A program made the position numbers and the translations under genes. From contig OX463848.1 of assembly GCA_949825065.1 (NCBI GenBank), positions 34,687,491-34,751,490 on the forward strand: a stretch of DNA of 64,000 nucleotides, written 5' to 3'. Within the stretch, counting starts at the first letter, position 1. Each line of letters starts with the position of its first letter. Source of the stretch: Odontocerum albicorne. Its lineage: Eukaryota > Arthropoda > Insecta > Trichoptera > Odontoceridae. Shown here one piece after another: positions 41,386-52,104 of this stretch. The notes under the pieces are model-generated. The model was given only the letters and a program-made list of their open reading frames with translations. It did not search any database and was not told where the DNA came from.

Positions 41386-42599
41386 GGAATGACGTAGGCA
41401 ATGTGCGATAGTAAACGGAAAGACGATGATGATTTTGATGATTACCTTAAGATGAATATTTGGGTCTTCGGTAAAAGTGCCTTCATCGTTCTGCGAAAGA
41501 TTTAAGAAAAAGTTATTCATAGATACAGATCCCGCAGATAACGAGGGCTGCTGTATTTTTTTTATTGATTATATAAAAAATCAAACCATGTAAGATTTAA
41601 AAAAATGCCAGACCTTGTATGTTTCTTTGTTATGACAATACTAAGTATGATAACGTGGGTTTTAAATGTATAGTCATTGGTAAATCCTTACATTTATTAC
41701 AAGTAAAGCACGAATAACTATTTATGAAATTGAATAAAAAATAGAACATTCAGGATATGTTTTAATTTATGATTTTCTCCGCCAATTATTATTTAATCGT
41801 TTTATATAATTCATCTGGAATTTGGTAGTTACGAACCTACTTATCTCGAATTAAACACGATATGCCAATATATCATTCGTATTTTTCACGAACTCATTAT
41901 TTGATGTTGAGTTCATCTATTATCATAGTAGAAATATGTGATGAAATATCTCTCTATAATATGAGTGCCAGCAAAAATTACGTATTTACTCTTCCTAGAA
42001 AGGGTTCAGAGAAGATTTCTTCGTTGTCTCTCCATGAGAGAGTATGGATATTATCTCTGACTTTATGCAAGTGACTTCTTACTGGGGATTCTTAGTTACA
42101 GAACATTTGAGTCGAAGAACTCTTCGATTGGGTGTCCACTTTTTTGTTTGCTCAGGAGTAATTTAGTTAACCCATCTGTATCGGACGTATGCGTCACCTA
42201 AATCATATGACTTATTTGTGTAAATATTGTAGAGTTGATATCTGAACCTATTGTAATGAAATATTCCGTATGCGTGACCTTCGCAATAATCACTATAAAT
42301 AATCGAACAGTCCATGCATGCAGAGTAAGTGCGGTATACATGGTATCTAGCAAGTATCTAGTAAGCCGCGACGGCATACACGGGCAAATAAAGGGACTTA
42401 CGATGAGCGATGGGCTGCACATAAGGAACGAAAAATGAGCAAAATATATTCTCAATTTCTGGAACGTCAACTGGGTTTTATTAACGACAAACTTCTACCT
42501 GCTAAAGAGGAATCTCTTCACCTTGCTACTTTTCACCGGAATCTACGAGTATTGAGTGACAGCCATCCACCTATTTTACAGTCTTTGTACCGGTGATGT
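41386..42599. other. No firm feature
   Basis: ORFs at 41862-42074 and 42198-42470 carry no domain I recognise. Since 42600-42830 is a LINE C-terminus, the 42050-42600 part may be a decayed upstream portion of it. Confidence 0.3.
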
Positions 42600-42830
42600 A
42601 GACCATCCGTTCTGAACAGTCTTGATCTGTATGTTCCGGATAATTATTTGAAACAACGCATTCATAGATTATTCTATCAACCTGTAAGTCGAGCCAACCT
42701 GCATTTGGAGATGCCGGTAGGTAGAGCATCACACTGTTTAACCATGTATGTCCTCATATAGACGTGTTTCATGTGTCTCTCAGCAGCTTCAGGAAAAATC
42801 TCTTACATTTAGTGTAATACTTGATATCAT
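42600..42830 (+). pseudogene. LINE C-terminal fragment
   Basis: Frames read HRLFYQPVSRANLHLEMPVG, RASHCLTMYVLI, then TCFMCLSAASGKISYI or, shifted, SLSSFRKNLLHLV. This resembles LINE ORF2 ends in which R.N......R......N.......D.F..SL..F+..L occurs. Stops present. Confidence 0.45.
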
Positions 42831-44149
42831 TTAATTTTATACACTATTTAACATGCTGTAATTGTCATAATGTTTTAGTGTAACGTATGCATTTTTACAA
42901 TTGTTTTTATCGAATAAGTCTTTGAATTGTTTCATAATTGTTTTTATTTGTATCTGTTATATTTGACATTTGTATGAATTAGAGAAACTGTAATGTGCAA
43001 AAGACTTGAAAAAATAAATTAATAAGAAAGGGGTTCAATGGGTATTTTATGGTTAAATTATATCTTAAAGTTGTTTTGCTGCATACAAAACGTTACAAAA
43101 CAACGAGAAATTTTCTGACTAATCTCAAAACATGGGATTTGTTTTTTTAATCCTTATGTAAATAAACAAATTAATTTCACAATTTATTCGACATTAATAC
43201 ATTTAGTTTTGTTTAAAGCCAGCCAACCATTATGTTCTGTATACGGACACAATATCTCCTCGTCGTTCGGCAAATTCAAAACTCAACATGATATATTATG
43301 AATTTTTGAAAAAGAAGGTTTTGAATAAATATTAAAATAGTTGGCGCGCACATTCAGAGATGGCGGGGGCAATAAATATCCATCAGCCAGGGTTATTTAT
43401 TGAGCTCGCTGAATGCATAACGTAGAAAAATCAAGAGGAAAACGCCAAAAATATAAAATCACAAACTCGCTCACAACGACGTTAGTACAAAGGATGAAAA
43501 ATGTATAAATTGTTGTAACAACATTTTTATTCAAAAGATATATCATCAAATATTTAAAAAAATCTAGAGCCTTCAAAAAAGATTTTTTAAATATGTATAT
43601 ATGTAATACGTACTAAAAATGAATTCAACTCTTCAGTTTTAGGTAGATTTCGATAGAAATACTACTTATTATAGACGATCTTAATTTGCCACTTTTGAAA
43701 AATTTAAAAGCATATTTTCTGATGACCAGGAGATTTCAAAACTACCCTTCGTTCAAAAGTTGTATGTATTCTCGTATTTATTTATTACTGACGTATAATA
43801 AAATATTTCTAATAGAAATATACAATTTGTTCGACAAAAATAAATACCTACAGGGTACCAAACGGGAAAATGTGGAATACCCTTTCCTCTTGCATACAAG
43901 AGAAATCTACCTGATTCTTGCGGTCAGTACCGGAAGGGCGTGTTTAAATTGTGGAATTGATAATTATTTAATAAATTACTTTGCACGTCGTTAAACGAGA
44001 AACGTGTTTAAATTTCAAGATTTTTTTATTAAAATATTCAATCATCGATTATAAGACTTCCATGATTTTATAATTTCACTCTGGATAATTTTTCGTTATC
44101 TTTATTATATCGTTTACACCTTGATCAGTGTGATTAAATATGAAATCTC
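42831..44149. other. 1.3 kb AT-rich, no gene
   Basis: One GC-balanced patch at 43365-43440 has inverted CAATAAATA boxes (43391-43399 and 43415-43423). The 102-codon ORF at 43686-43994 has no recognisable domain. Confidence 0.35.
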
Positions 44150-44290
44150 ACTTATCCAAAACTCATGTTTTGAATGTGTGTTCATGTGAATGCGGTATAG
44201 AGAAGGAGGACTCGAATCACATTTTTGTCAACTGCAGTTCTCGCGACTCTTTTTCTAGTTTTAATTTTCCAATTCCACTGCCAATGTAAA
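44150..44290 (+). pseudogene. LINE C-terminal CCHC-like fragment
   Basis: Reads SHLSKTHVLNVCSCECGIEK, EDSNHIFVNCSSRDS and then a stop after FPIPLPM. The C-x-C-G-x-x-E-x-x-x-H-I-x-x-x-C spacing is that of the zinc-binding motif near the end of ORF2 in R1/I/Jockey-type LINEs. Only about 45 codons remain. Confidence 0.6.
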
Positions 44291-44954
44291 TTTCTACTCT
44301 TTTAGGTCATTTAAATAATCAGTAAATTAATGTTATGCTTTTTTAAGATGATCAATCTTAATCTATAATTATATAATTTTATCTTCCGAATCTATAATAA
44401 TACAAATCTGTAATAATACTTGAATGTAATATTATGATTTTACTTGTTTTTACATTAATTTCAATTATACGTATATTTTAACTTGGTCCTTTTTTGTAAA
44501 TATACATATATTAATATCACATTTTCATTATTTCGTGGTGTGTGTTCTAATTCATTAATGTTTATTTATAAATGTATTTTTTAAATTTATGTTATATTTA
44601 TTTATGTCTAAATAATGCCGGAAGAACACTGTTGATGGGTGAACAACAAAAAAAAACAAGAAAAGAATATATAAAGACAATACAATACAATATCGCTTAA
44701 AATGAGGATATAAATTGAAAGTTTGCAAGAAAGGATTTTTTGCTGAAAAGTATTAAATGGATTCCCTAAACATTATTATATTTATGCAAATCCCTGAAAC
44801 AATGTTGACTGACAATAATAAAACAGCTTTTTCAAGGCAAAACTAATTTTAAATCTCTTGAAACTGCAATAATTAATATGCATGAAGGTGGTAAAAAAAG
44901 CCAAATAAAAATATTCAACAAAAATTTTCTAAGAAAAGATACATACAATCACGC
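44291..44954. other. No feature seen
   Basis: Very AT-rich; ATTT-rich patches follow the LINE fragment and may be its 3' untranslated region. Confidence 0.4.
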
Positions 44955-45115
44955 CATTTCCCTGTCGGTGTAGTCAGAGAGGACAGAGCGCCAATATTTC
45001 CTATTACGATACATATCCTTAGCCTCATTTAAATCCATACACTTTCTCGTACAACTTTTTTTACGTTTCCTTCATTGATAATATTCACTTTGTCCAACCA
45101 TGTGATGACGCGTGG
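44955..45115 (-). repeat. LINE-B 3' end, minus strand
   Basis: The minus strand has CATGGTTGGACAAAGTGAAT, ATTATCAATGAAGGAAACGT, AAAAAGTTGTACGAGAAAGT, GTATGG and the end CACCGACAGGGAAATGGCGT, matching the LINE-B terminus. Confidence 0.65.
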
Positions 45116-45399
45116 TGTTTGAGTGTCCGGTGTCCACATCAGCGCTAGCAATAACAGAACTCTATAAGAAAAGATATTATATGTAAAAAAACATTTAAAA
45201 TGTTATAATTAACATGTTAAATTGTTACACAGATCTCTTTTTGTAAATAAAATAAAAATACAAATGATGTTGTGCATGTTTTTTTTCCTTCCATACTCTT
45301 TTGAAAATTACACCAAACAACGTGTTTTACACAAGACATACTAAAAAAAATATTTTTTTTAATAAAAACACTTCATATAATACCTAAACACATTTTTGA

Positions 45400-45561
45400 C
45401 AAAGCTGTTAAGTAATGCTCTATAACAAGTGCACTTTTTCTAAGAGTAGCTGTAAAACAGCAGCACTCTTTTTACCTAGTAACGGTAAGTAGCATATTTT
45501 ACTTTAAGTTGAAAAGTTATTGTAACAGTGCTACTTTTTCAAAGTAACTTTAACAACACTG
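45400..45561 (-). repeat. hAT-like MITE fragment (CAGTGTTG...AAAGTTACTTT)
   Basis: From the right end the minus strand reads CAGTGTTGTTAAAGTTACTT, TGAAAAAGTAGC, ACTGTTACAATAACTTTTCA. Elements beginning CAGTGTTGGG.AAGTTACTTT with GAAAAAGTAA are known hAT-type MITEs in many animals. The other end and the 8-bp target duplication were not found. Confidence 0.45.
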
Positions 45562-45732
45562 GGTGTTAGAAGTAGATGAATCATACAAAACGCCAAATTG
45601 TATGTAAAGAAAACCAAATTTAATGAAATGAACCAAAATGAAACAAACCATATCAAAAACATATGCTAAAGTTGTTGCCATGAATATTTTTTTCAGTTTT
45701 ATATTGTAATTTCGTGCCATCTGTGGAAAAGT

Positions 45733-46338
45733 TCAAGACCGTGGCAGGCGCATACCCGTTGGAACCTTCTTCTTCTTCCCAGTGTCATGGCAGGTCCCCC
45801 CAACGTTGAATATCACCTGGGAGTACACATCTTTGTCCCCGGCAGCCCGAAAAAGATCTCCAATGCCAGTCCCATCACGTATACTGCGGAGCCAGGAGAT
45901 TTGCGTCCTGCCAACACCTCTTCGATCTTCTATTTTGCCTTGGGTGATCAGGTGCAGTAATTTGTATTTTACTCCTCTAAGTACATGACACAAGTAGGAC
46001 ACCTTTCGGATTTTAATATTAGTCAGCAACTCTCTATCAACTCTGGCTCTTTGAAGAATCCTTGTGTTGCTGACCATATCCGTCCAGGGTATCCGTAGCA
46101 TTCTTCGGTGCATCCACATTTCGAATGCTTCCAGTCGGTTCATACTACCAACTTTGAGGGTCCATGATTCCACTCCATAAATAACACTGACCAAAAGTAG
46201 CATTTGACTAACTGTTGTCGAAGTTTCGAATATGTTTCTCATTTTATTAAAAGCCGCATGAGACTATTCAATTCCGCACTTGACTTCGGTTTCTGGGTCG
46301 AGGTCTTCCACTAGGATACTTCCGAGGTATTTCAATTA
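45733..46338 (-). pseudogene. Non-LTR reverse transcriptase, C-terminal 200 codons
   Basis: From 46338 leftward the minus strand reads LKYLGSILVEDLDPETEVKC, GIE, stop, SHAAFNKMRNIFETSTTVSQ, MLLLVSVIYGVESWTLKVGS, LEAFEMWMHRRMLRIPWTDM, NTRILQRARVDRELLTNIKI, VSYLCHVLRGVKYKLLHLIT, QGKIEDRRGVGRTQISWLRS, IRDGTGIGDLFRAAGDK. This is the full C-terminal region of a common insect LINE (YLG...D......I..RI..A..AF...; YG.E.WTL; EMW..RRMLRIPWTD..TN..IL; YLGHVLR; GKI.GKRG.GR...SWL.N.RDWTG). One internal stop in about 200 codons suggests a fairly young copy. The catalytic YADD region is upstream of the preserved part. Confidence 0.9.
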
Positions 46339-46344
46339 ACCTTA

Positions 46345-46490
46345 ATAAAAAAAAATTAATCCTGTCTCGTTTTTTAAGGCCTCTTCAAACATATTTCTGG
46401 GTTGTTGTAAGATATTAACACATAACAAAAAGTCAATCAGATAGTACTGTACCTATATAACACAATACAATAATATAATTACCCCTGTAA
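46345..46490 (+). repeat. SINE1 3' half
   Basis: AATCCTGTCTCGTTTTTTAA, GGCCTCTTCAAACATATTTC, TGGGTTGTTGTAAGATATTA, CACATAACAAAAAGTC and AGTACTGTACCTATATAACA, CAATACAATAATA. It lies just beyond the 5' side of the LINE pseudogene. Confidence 0.65.
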
Positions 46491-46980
46491 AACCAAGTTG
46501 TAAAAAACACTGTACATTACTTACTGTAAACATTCTGAGATATAAATGCATGTTTCTGAAATATAAATTTATTTTGTGTGTAACAATACGTTCTACTGTA
46601 GCTTTTGGAAATCGCATTGTATTACTACAATTGCAAATTCATATTTGCATAGGGAAATTCATAATATCCACTGTGCAGATAACAATTATAAAGCGATGAT
46701 TTACACGTGTTTCCACAACGTTAGTCGTTATCTAATAACGATAACGGGTGCAACGACGTTAGCAGCTGGCAGTAACGGCCGCTACCAACCTGGCAACTCT
46801 CAATAACCAATCAATTTCTTATCTCTTGCTGTTTATTCGTTTCGTGGATCCATTAATTTAACTTTACTTTGTCTTATTTTTAAACCATTTTTAAAATTTT
46901 ATTTAAGAAGGTTTTGATTGCAAACAATATTTTTCACTATATCAAAGATTTGAGAAAATATTAAACAAAAAAATAATTTT
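46491..46980. other. No gene seen
   Basis: ORF at 46576-46806 has no motif. The 46720-46800 part is GC-balanced and unlike the repeats. Confidence 0.35.
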
Positions 46981-47170
46981 GTTATTCCATTAATTATATT
47001 AATCATCGTTGCAAGTATTTCTACCTTTTATCCCGAGGTTCTCTTCAGATTAAATGATTTATTAAATGTCATGTGCCTGTGATTTTTTTTATCATTCCAC
47101 CTGAAGAGAGCCTCGGAAAAGGAGGTAGAAACACGTGTAGCGGAGAATAATATAATTAGTGGAATAAAAA
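46981..47170. repeat. Inverted repeat with about 68-bp arms, Penelope-like motif in each arm
   Basis: The left arm 46981-47048 ends CCCGAGGTTCTCTTCAG. The right arm 47101-47170 begins CTGAAGAGAGCCTCGGAAAA, GGAGGTAGAAACACGTGTAG. The spacer is 52 bp. The arms agree at roughly three quarters of positions and extend outward through AATATAATTA.TGGAATAA. The CTGAAGA...GAAACAC phrase is also at 4665. Confidence 0.7.
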
Positions 47171-47611
47171 AGTTAATAATTATTGAATATTCTAATATTT
47201 TTTTATATCCATGCCACCTGTCTTGTAATAGAAGTGTTTCAGCTAATATATTTATTACTTATATTTATGTATGTTTATGAGGTTGATTAATCAAATGACG
47301 GTGTGATAAAAAGATGAATTTATTATTGATGTGATAACGTGAGAGTATATACGTATATACCATATAAATATAAATGTTTCTTCTGAATGGTTTAGTATTT
47401 GGAATAAAAAAATGAATTTATTTGACAAGGCTAAGACTACTTTGTCACCGTTCTTATACATTGAAGTGGTTCTCTCTATCGTCAATTTATTTATTTTTAT
47501 ATTTATTAACACTTTATTATATCTAGCGGGATTTTTGATAAGATAAATCTGGAATGAAACACGTAACATTACTACCTTGGAAAAAAACAATGTATTGGAT
47601 TTGTTTATATA
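47171..47611. other. No feature seen
   Basis: AT-rich sequence; the 107-codon ORF on the minus strand has no recognisable motif. Confidence 0.4.
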
Positions 47612-48233
47612 CAATCCCTACTTTAACGCTACACTGCTTCTTTCCATTCAATGTTTATATAATGCAATCCCTACTTCAGCTCTACACTTCTTCTTTCCAT
47701 TTAATGTTTATATAATGTAATACCTACTTCAACTCTACACTTCTTCTTTCCATTCAATGTTTATATAATGCAATCCCTACTTCAAGTCTACGCTTCTTTT
47801 TTCCATTCAATGTTTATATAATGCAATCCCTACTTCAACTCTACACTTCTTCCTTCCATTCAATGTTTATATAATGCAATCCCTATTTCAACTCTACGCT
47901 TCTTTTTTCCATTCACTGTTTATATAATGTAATACCTACTTCAACTCTACACTTCTTCTTTCCATTCAATGTTTATATAATGCAATCCCTACTTCAAGTC
48001 TACGCTTCTTTTTTCCATTCAATGTTTATATAATGCAATCCCTACTTCAACTCTACACTTCTTCCTTTCATTCAATGTTTATATAATGCAATCCCTATTT
48101 CAACTCTACGCTTCTTTTTTCCATTCACTGTTTATATAATGTAATACCTACTTCAACTCTACACTTCTTCTTTCCATTCAATGTTTATATAATGCAATCC
48201 CTACTTCAAGTCTACGCTTCGTCTTTCCATTCA
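47612..48233. repeat. 53-bp satellite, about 11.7 units, with a four-unit higher-order repeat
   Basis: Unit CAATCCCTACTTCAACTCTA continuing CACTTCTTCTTTCCATTCAA and TGTTTATATAATG. Starts are 47612 + 53n for n = 0 to 11, with no indels. Units 3, 7 and 11 are identical (TAATACCTAC type). Units 4 and 8 are identical (AAGTCTACGC). Units 5 and 9 differ by one base, and units 6 and 10 are identical (CCTATTTC, CATTCACTG). The period of identity is therefore 212 bp. Confidence 0.97.
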
Positions 48234-48639
48234 AACAGAATTTAATAATCAATTTAATGTTTGTGAATTAACAAAAAGTAATTAAATATTGTAAATTTAT
48301 TTACATATTACGTGTATTCAAGTCGTTACTTTGTATATAACAAAGTGCTTTAAGAGAAGACTAATGTCAAGATTCTATAATCAATGACCCTTGAGCCTAC
48401 ATCACCAAATCACTACTAGCAATCAAACTGAAAATATTAGAATAAAAAAGGTAAACTTTATACCTCTAATGATCTAACAACTCTTTTCATTATTTAATCC
48501 TATCAATTCTGACAGTTAATTCCCTGTTCTCTCCAAATGTGACTGTCGACGCAATTGTTCAGATCATGTATACTGTGTATAAACATGAACACAAAATAAT
48601 GAAAATGAATGAGTCAAATTAACTAAGCTCCTTTGTATA
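48234..48639. other. No feature seen
   Basis: AT-rich sequence. Confidence 0.4.
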
Positions 48640-48840
48640 CCATAGTTGGTAAAAAGCGTGTAGTTGGTAAGACACCTGTCTTCGAACCCGAGGGTTATGA
48701 GTTTGAGTCCCGTTGGTACTTATTTTTTAAAAAAGATTACAATCTGGTTTTTATTTAAGGTCCCTCTTACATATTTGTGGCTAGTTAGAAGAAATTGTCG
48801 CATGACAATAAACCCACTAGATGTACTATATACAACTGAT
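48640..48840 (+). repeat. SINE1
   Basis: TAGTTGGTAAGACACCTGTC, GAGGGTTATGAGTTTGAGTC, CCGTTGGTAC, then ATTACAATCTGGTTTTTATT and the tail GAAGAAATTGTCGCATGACA, ATAAACCCACTAGATGTACT. The tail hairpin is TTGTC...GACAA, with compensated pairs. Confidence 0.75.
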
Positions 48841-49714
48841 GAAACCGTGGGAAGGAGCATGTATAGCTTCATAGAAAGCTTCAATATCTATGATTACAAT
48901 TTATTTATAGTTTGACAAAATATAATCTATGAACTAATCTATATGGCTTCAACAATGCACCAAAAACTTAAATAAAGAAAACATTTGCTATTAAATTCTC
49001 AGAATCTTCAAGAAATTGTGAGATCCATTAATTCGGAACCACCTACAGAGAGTCCCGACGCGCCTTGCAATATGAGAATAATTTTCAAGTGTGTCGTCTT
49101 TTTTAAGACGATACTAAAAGTAACTACCACGCTGTTAAGGAGCTGATCTTATTTTTTAACGAATCAAATAGATCTGTTCAATGTTTATAGGAAATAATTA
49201 AATACCTATATTATAGTGATTAAATGCAACTACTAAGAATTGTTTTTAGATCGTCCTATTCGAGCCTCAAAATTTACGACCGACAAATCGTATTTTCAAT
49301 CTTGTTACCGAGATAGAAACAAAATCACCTATCTCCACTTCCAAACCAATTTAAAAATGCTCTCTACGTTAGAGCAAAACAATTTGAGATCGCGGGACAA
49401 CTAATCCTCCTATTAGCATTTAGATGGGACATTTACTGTTTATGGGGACGCTCGCTGTCTCGGTCTGTCTTTTTCTGAGGATATACCGAAAGAGAAAGAA
49501 GGAAAATGAAAATTATTGGCTGACGTATATTTTGATTTTCCCTTTATTTCGCAGTGTCTGAATAGAAACTCAACAGTGTGCTAATTTTGTAACATAAAAT
49601 GAAATAGAAAAATATTACGGGTGTATTTATTGAAGTAGTTTTTTTAAATCATTAAAAAAAATTAGAAGACGTTTATTGGCTTTTTAAACGTTGTGTTGTA
49701 TTACACTTTTGTTG
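48841..49714. other. No gene seen
   Basis: 49240-49560 is less AT-rich and has no repeat match; it may be unique sequence. Confidence 0.35.
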
Positions 49715-49905
49715 TACACAGTACAATTTCGCACATTACTTACCATGAGGTAACCTCTTCCATCCGACCAGAAATTTGGTACAGGGGCCGTACATGAAAA
49801 TCAAAGAGGAATCTTTATTTTTTTAATCGGTTAGTAACAGAAATCAAATTCATAACCCCCGGGCTGAAAGACAAACGTCTTACCAACTAGACTACGGATA
49901 TCACC
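49715..49905 (-). repeat. SINE1
   Basis: The minus strand reads AGTTGGTAAGACGTTTGTCT, TTCAGCCCGGGGGTTATGAA, TTTGATTTC, and the tail TCGGATGGAAGAGGTTACCT, CATGGTAAGTAATG. Confidence 0.7.
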
Positions 49906-50027
49906 TAAAAATAAAACAGAGGTTATATAAATGAAAAATATTATGAGTTAAATTTACAAGATAAAATTGTTGTTTTTTTTTCTTAATTCTCGGAGACTTT
50001 TTATACTGATCTCACGCACCATTCACC

Positions 50028-50452
50028 CCTTAGATCAGTGCTCCGCAACCGGTGTGCCGTGGCACACTGGTGAGCCGTGAGCCGGATACAGGTGTGCCGC
50101 GGTCAAATTCAATGTATTTGACATTTTACAAATTTTCATTATGTATTTAATACACAATGACAAATTATTTTTCGTAATATTGTCTATTTTTCAAAATGTA
50201 GTATAGAATAATTATTATAACTAAATAATTTTTCAATGGTCCCCCAGCGCCTGGTGCCAACTGTTGAAAACTGCGTAGTGTGCTTTGTACCCACCATGGC
50301 CGCACTAAATTAGTCATAGACAAAGAAAAATATTGTAAAATTTGTGTATCAATTTAATACCTATATATTTTAGCTTTTGGTGTGCCGCGGAATTCTAGGA
50401 AGAATTTTGGTGTGCCGTAGGTGAGAAAAGGTTGCGGAGCACTGCCTTAGAT
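50028..50452. mobile_element. Non-autonomous hAT element with perfect 8-bp target duplication
   Basis: The element is 50036-50444, beginning CAGTGCTCCGCAACCGGTGT and ending GGTTGCGGAGCACTG. The target duplication CCTTAGAT is at 50028-50035 and 50445-50452. Repeated GGTGTGCCG motifs lie near both ends (subterminal). The 409-bp interior is non-coding, so a transposase from elsewhere would be needed. Confidence 0.93.
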
Positions 50453-50544
50453 GATTAAACAACTTATGCAGAGCTTAAGTCTCACAGTCAATTTTTCTCC
50501 AAGTCACTTGCTGTCTCCTAGTTTCTCTTCCCTCCCAGCATTAT

Positions 50545-50640
50545 AAAATCTTACTCGTCACCTTCGTTGCTGGGCCTCGTAGTTCTGGATCCCCTCGCCA
50601 CTCTAACGTCAATCTTGAGCTGCTCTTCCACGTCGATCAT
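50545..50640 (-). repeat. SINE2 3' end
   Basis: TTCGTTGCTGGGCCTCGTAG, TTCTGGATCCCCTCGCCACT, CTAACGTCAATCTTGAG is the complement of the SINE2 terminus. It supplies an empty TA site for the footprint at 52131. Confidence 0.65.
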
Positions 50641-50729
50641 GTGATCTTCTGTAAAAAAACAGTCAGATTCTAGATGCGCACTCCCTTCCGCAGATGTCAC
50701 AGACATGTAGATCCTACTAAGTCGCCTGA

Positions 50730-50985
50730 CAATGTTGATGCATGTTCGCAGCACGTTGACTGTTTCTCACATGCCTAGCCATTGAGACGCCATCAGCCCG
50801 AGAATAGATGGTTCTCCATCCTCCACGGTTCTGAGCCACCTGCTCCCAGTCATCACGGCACCCCGAACAAAGTTAGCGAATCTTACAGACCGTGTTGCTG
50901 GACTTGCGCAATGATCTTTGTTAACGATGTCAACTGAGGTCTGTTTACATGGCCTAACCATACCAACCTTCGTGACCTTATATCG
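50730..50985 (-). pseudogene. LINE C-terminal fragment
   Basis: Minus-strand frames read LVWLGHVNRPQ, then after frameshifts RDDWEQVAQNRGGWRTIYSR, ADGVSMARHVRNSQRAANMH and a stop. WLGHV.R followed by W...A.NR..WR is the ending of many LINEs. Two open frames of 64 and 67 codons overlap it. Confidence 0.6.
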
Positions 50986-51004
50986 TCTGGATTTAAGTGT
51001 TAAA

Positions 51005-51065
51005 GATATGAGAGTTATGCGCAGTTTTAGGAAGCACTTGAAGATAAACCTTTTTGGGAACCTTA
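51005..51065 (+). repeat. R7 fragment
   Basis: GTTATGCGCAGTTTTAGGAA, GCACTTGAAGATAAACC reads MRSFRKHLKINLFG; it matches 29185-29255. Confidence 0.4.
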
Positions 51066-51104
51066 TTGTTACTCTTTAATTAGACTGGGAGTTCCTGTTA
51101 TTTA

Positions 51105-51190
51105 TTTTTTGGATACCATCGGGAATTGAGTCCGAGCCTTAAGTGAAAAGTCAAACATTTTATCAACTAGGCCACAGTTGTCGTCCTGTT
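51105..51190 (-). repeat. SINE1 head
   Basis: The minus strand reads CTGTGGCCTAGTTGATAAAA and GGCTCGGACTCAATTCCCGA, TGGTATCC. Confidence 0.6.
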
Positions 51191-51964
51191 TATTAACTAA
51201 TTTTATTTTATTTCAACAGTTAAATATAATTGTTAATACAAAATATTACTAATAAAAAATAAGTAAAATTTAACATTGATATATAAACAGTGTTATACAA
51301 AAGAATGAAAAACAGTTAAGCTGAACCCAACATAATAACAAAACAAACCCAAATAATTGACTTAAATAATCCCTGCAAGAACAACTTCTTCACTGAACTC
51401 TTGTAATCAAACTGCACAATACCCCCCAGTGAAGGTCTTCAACTAAACTAACTCAATTGTCTAAATTGGCAGTAAACCCCAATTATAACTTCATTAAAAT
51501 ATTCTGCAAAAATATTAACTACTTAGCTCTAAGCATAGTTTGAAAAAACTCATTATTGATGGATTTCCACTCATGACAATAAAAGATAACACAACCAAAT
51601 AGTGTTAAACCCAAAATCATTATTGTTTATGACATAATGGAAGTAGGAAAAGCCACCCCTATTTTCTATTTATCTGTTAATTTTGATCTGATTCCGATTA
51701 GATTCACCATTGGGGTAACCAGACACCCCCGCGGTTTGTACAGAGCAGTCGAGATAAAGAATTATCATATTAATCGGAGCCTAGACAGGATTTGGGGGTG
51801 AAGAATCGCACCCCTCGCACACGCCAATATGTTACAATTTTCGGATTTAAAACTACCGCATTTGGGGTTGAATATTATGCGAAATTTTAAAACAATATTT
51901 ATATTAGATTAATGAAGTAGATAATTCATTCATTTATATAGCATTCTTCAACTTCTCCTAATCT
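51191..51964. other. No gene seen
   Basis: 51690-51850 is GC-balanced and matches no repeat here; it may be unique sequence. Confidence 0.35.
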
Positions 51965-52100
51965 GTGATTCAGACATATTAAAGAACGTGACTTGGAGAC
52001 AACATTGTCTTCGACTCCATTGAACAAGTCTTCGGGCTTCAAACCAATGAAGTAGGCCCAAACTCGTTCTTCGTAATCACATACTCGTATATGTATTAGA
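51965..52100 (+). repeat. R6 repeat, copy 2
   Basis: GAACGTGACTTGGAGACAAC, ATTGTCTTCGACTCCATTGA and TGAAGTAGGCCCAAACTCGT match 22285-22412. Confidence 0.55.
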
Positions 52101-52104
52101 AATA

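Noticed and set aside
42198..42470. 90-codon minus-strand ORF
   Set aside because: No motif and no coding-like composition. The plus strand is also open for 67 codons and neither is supported.
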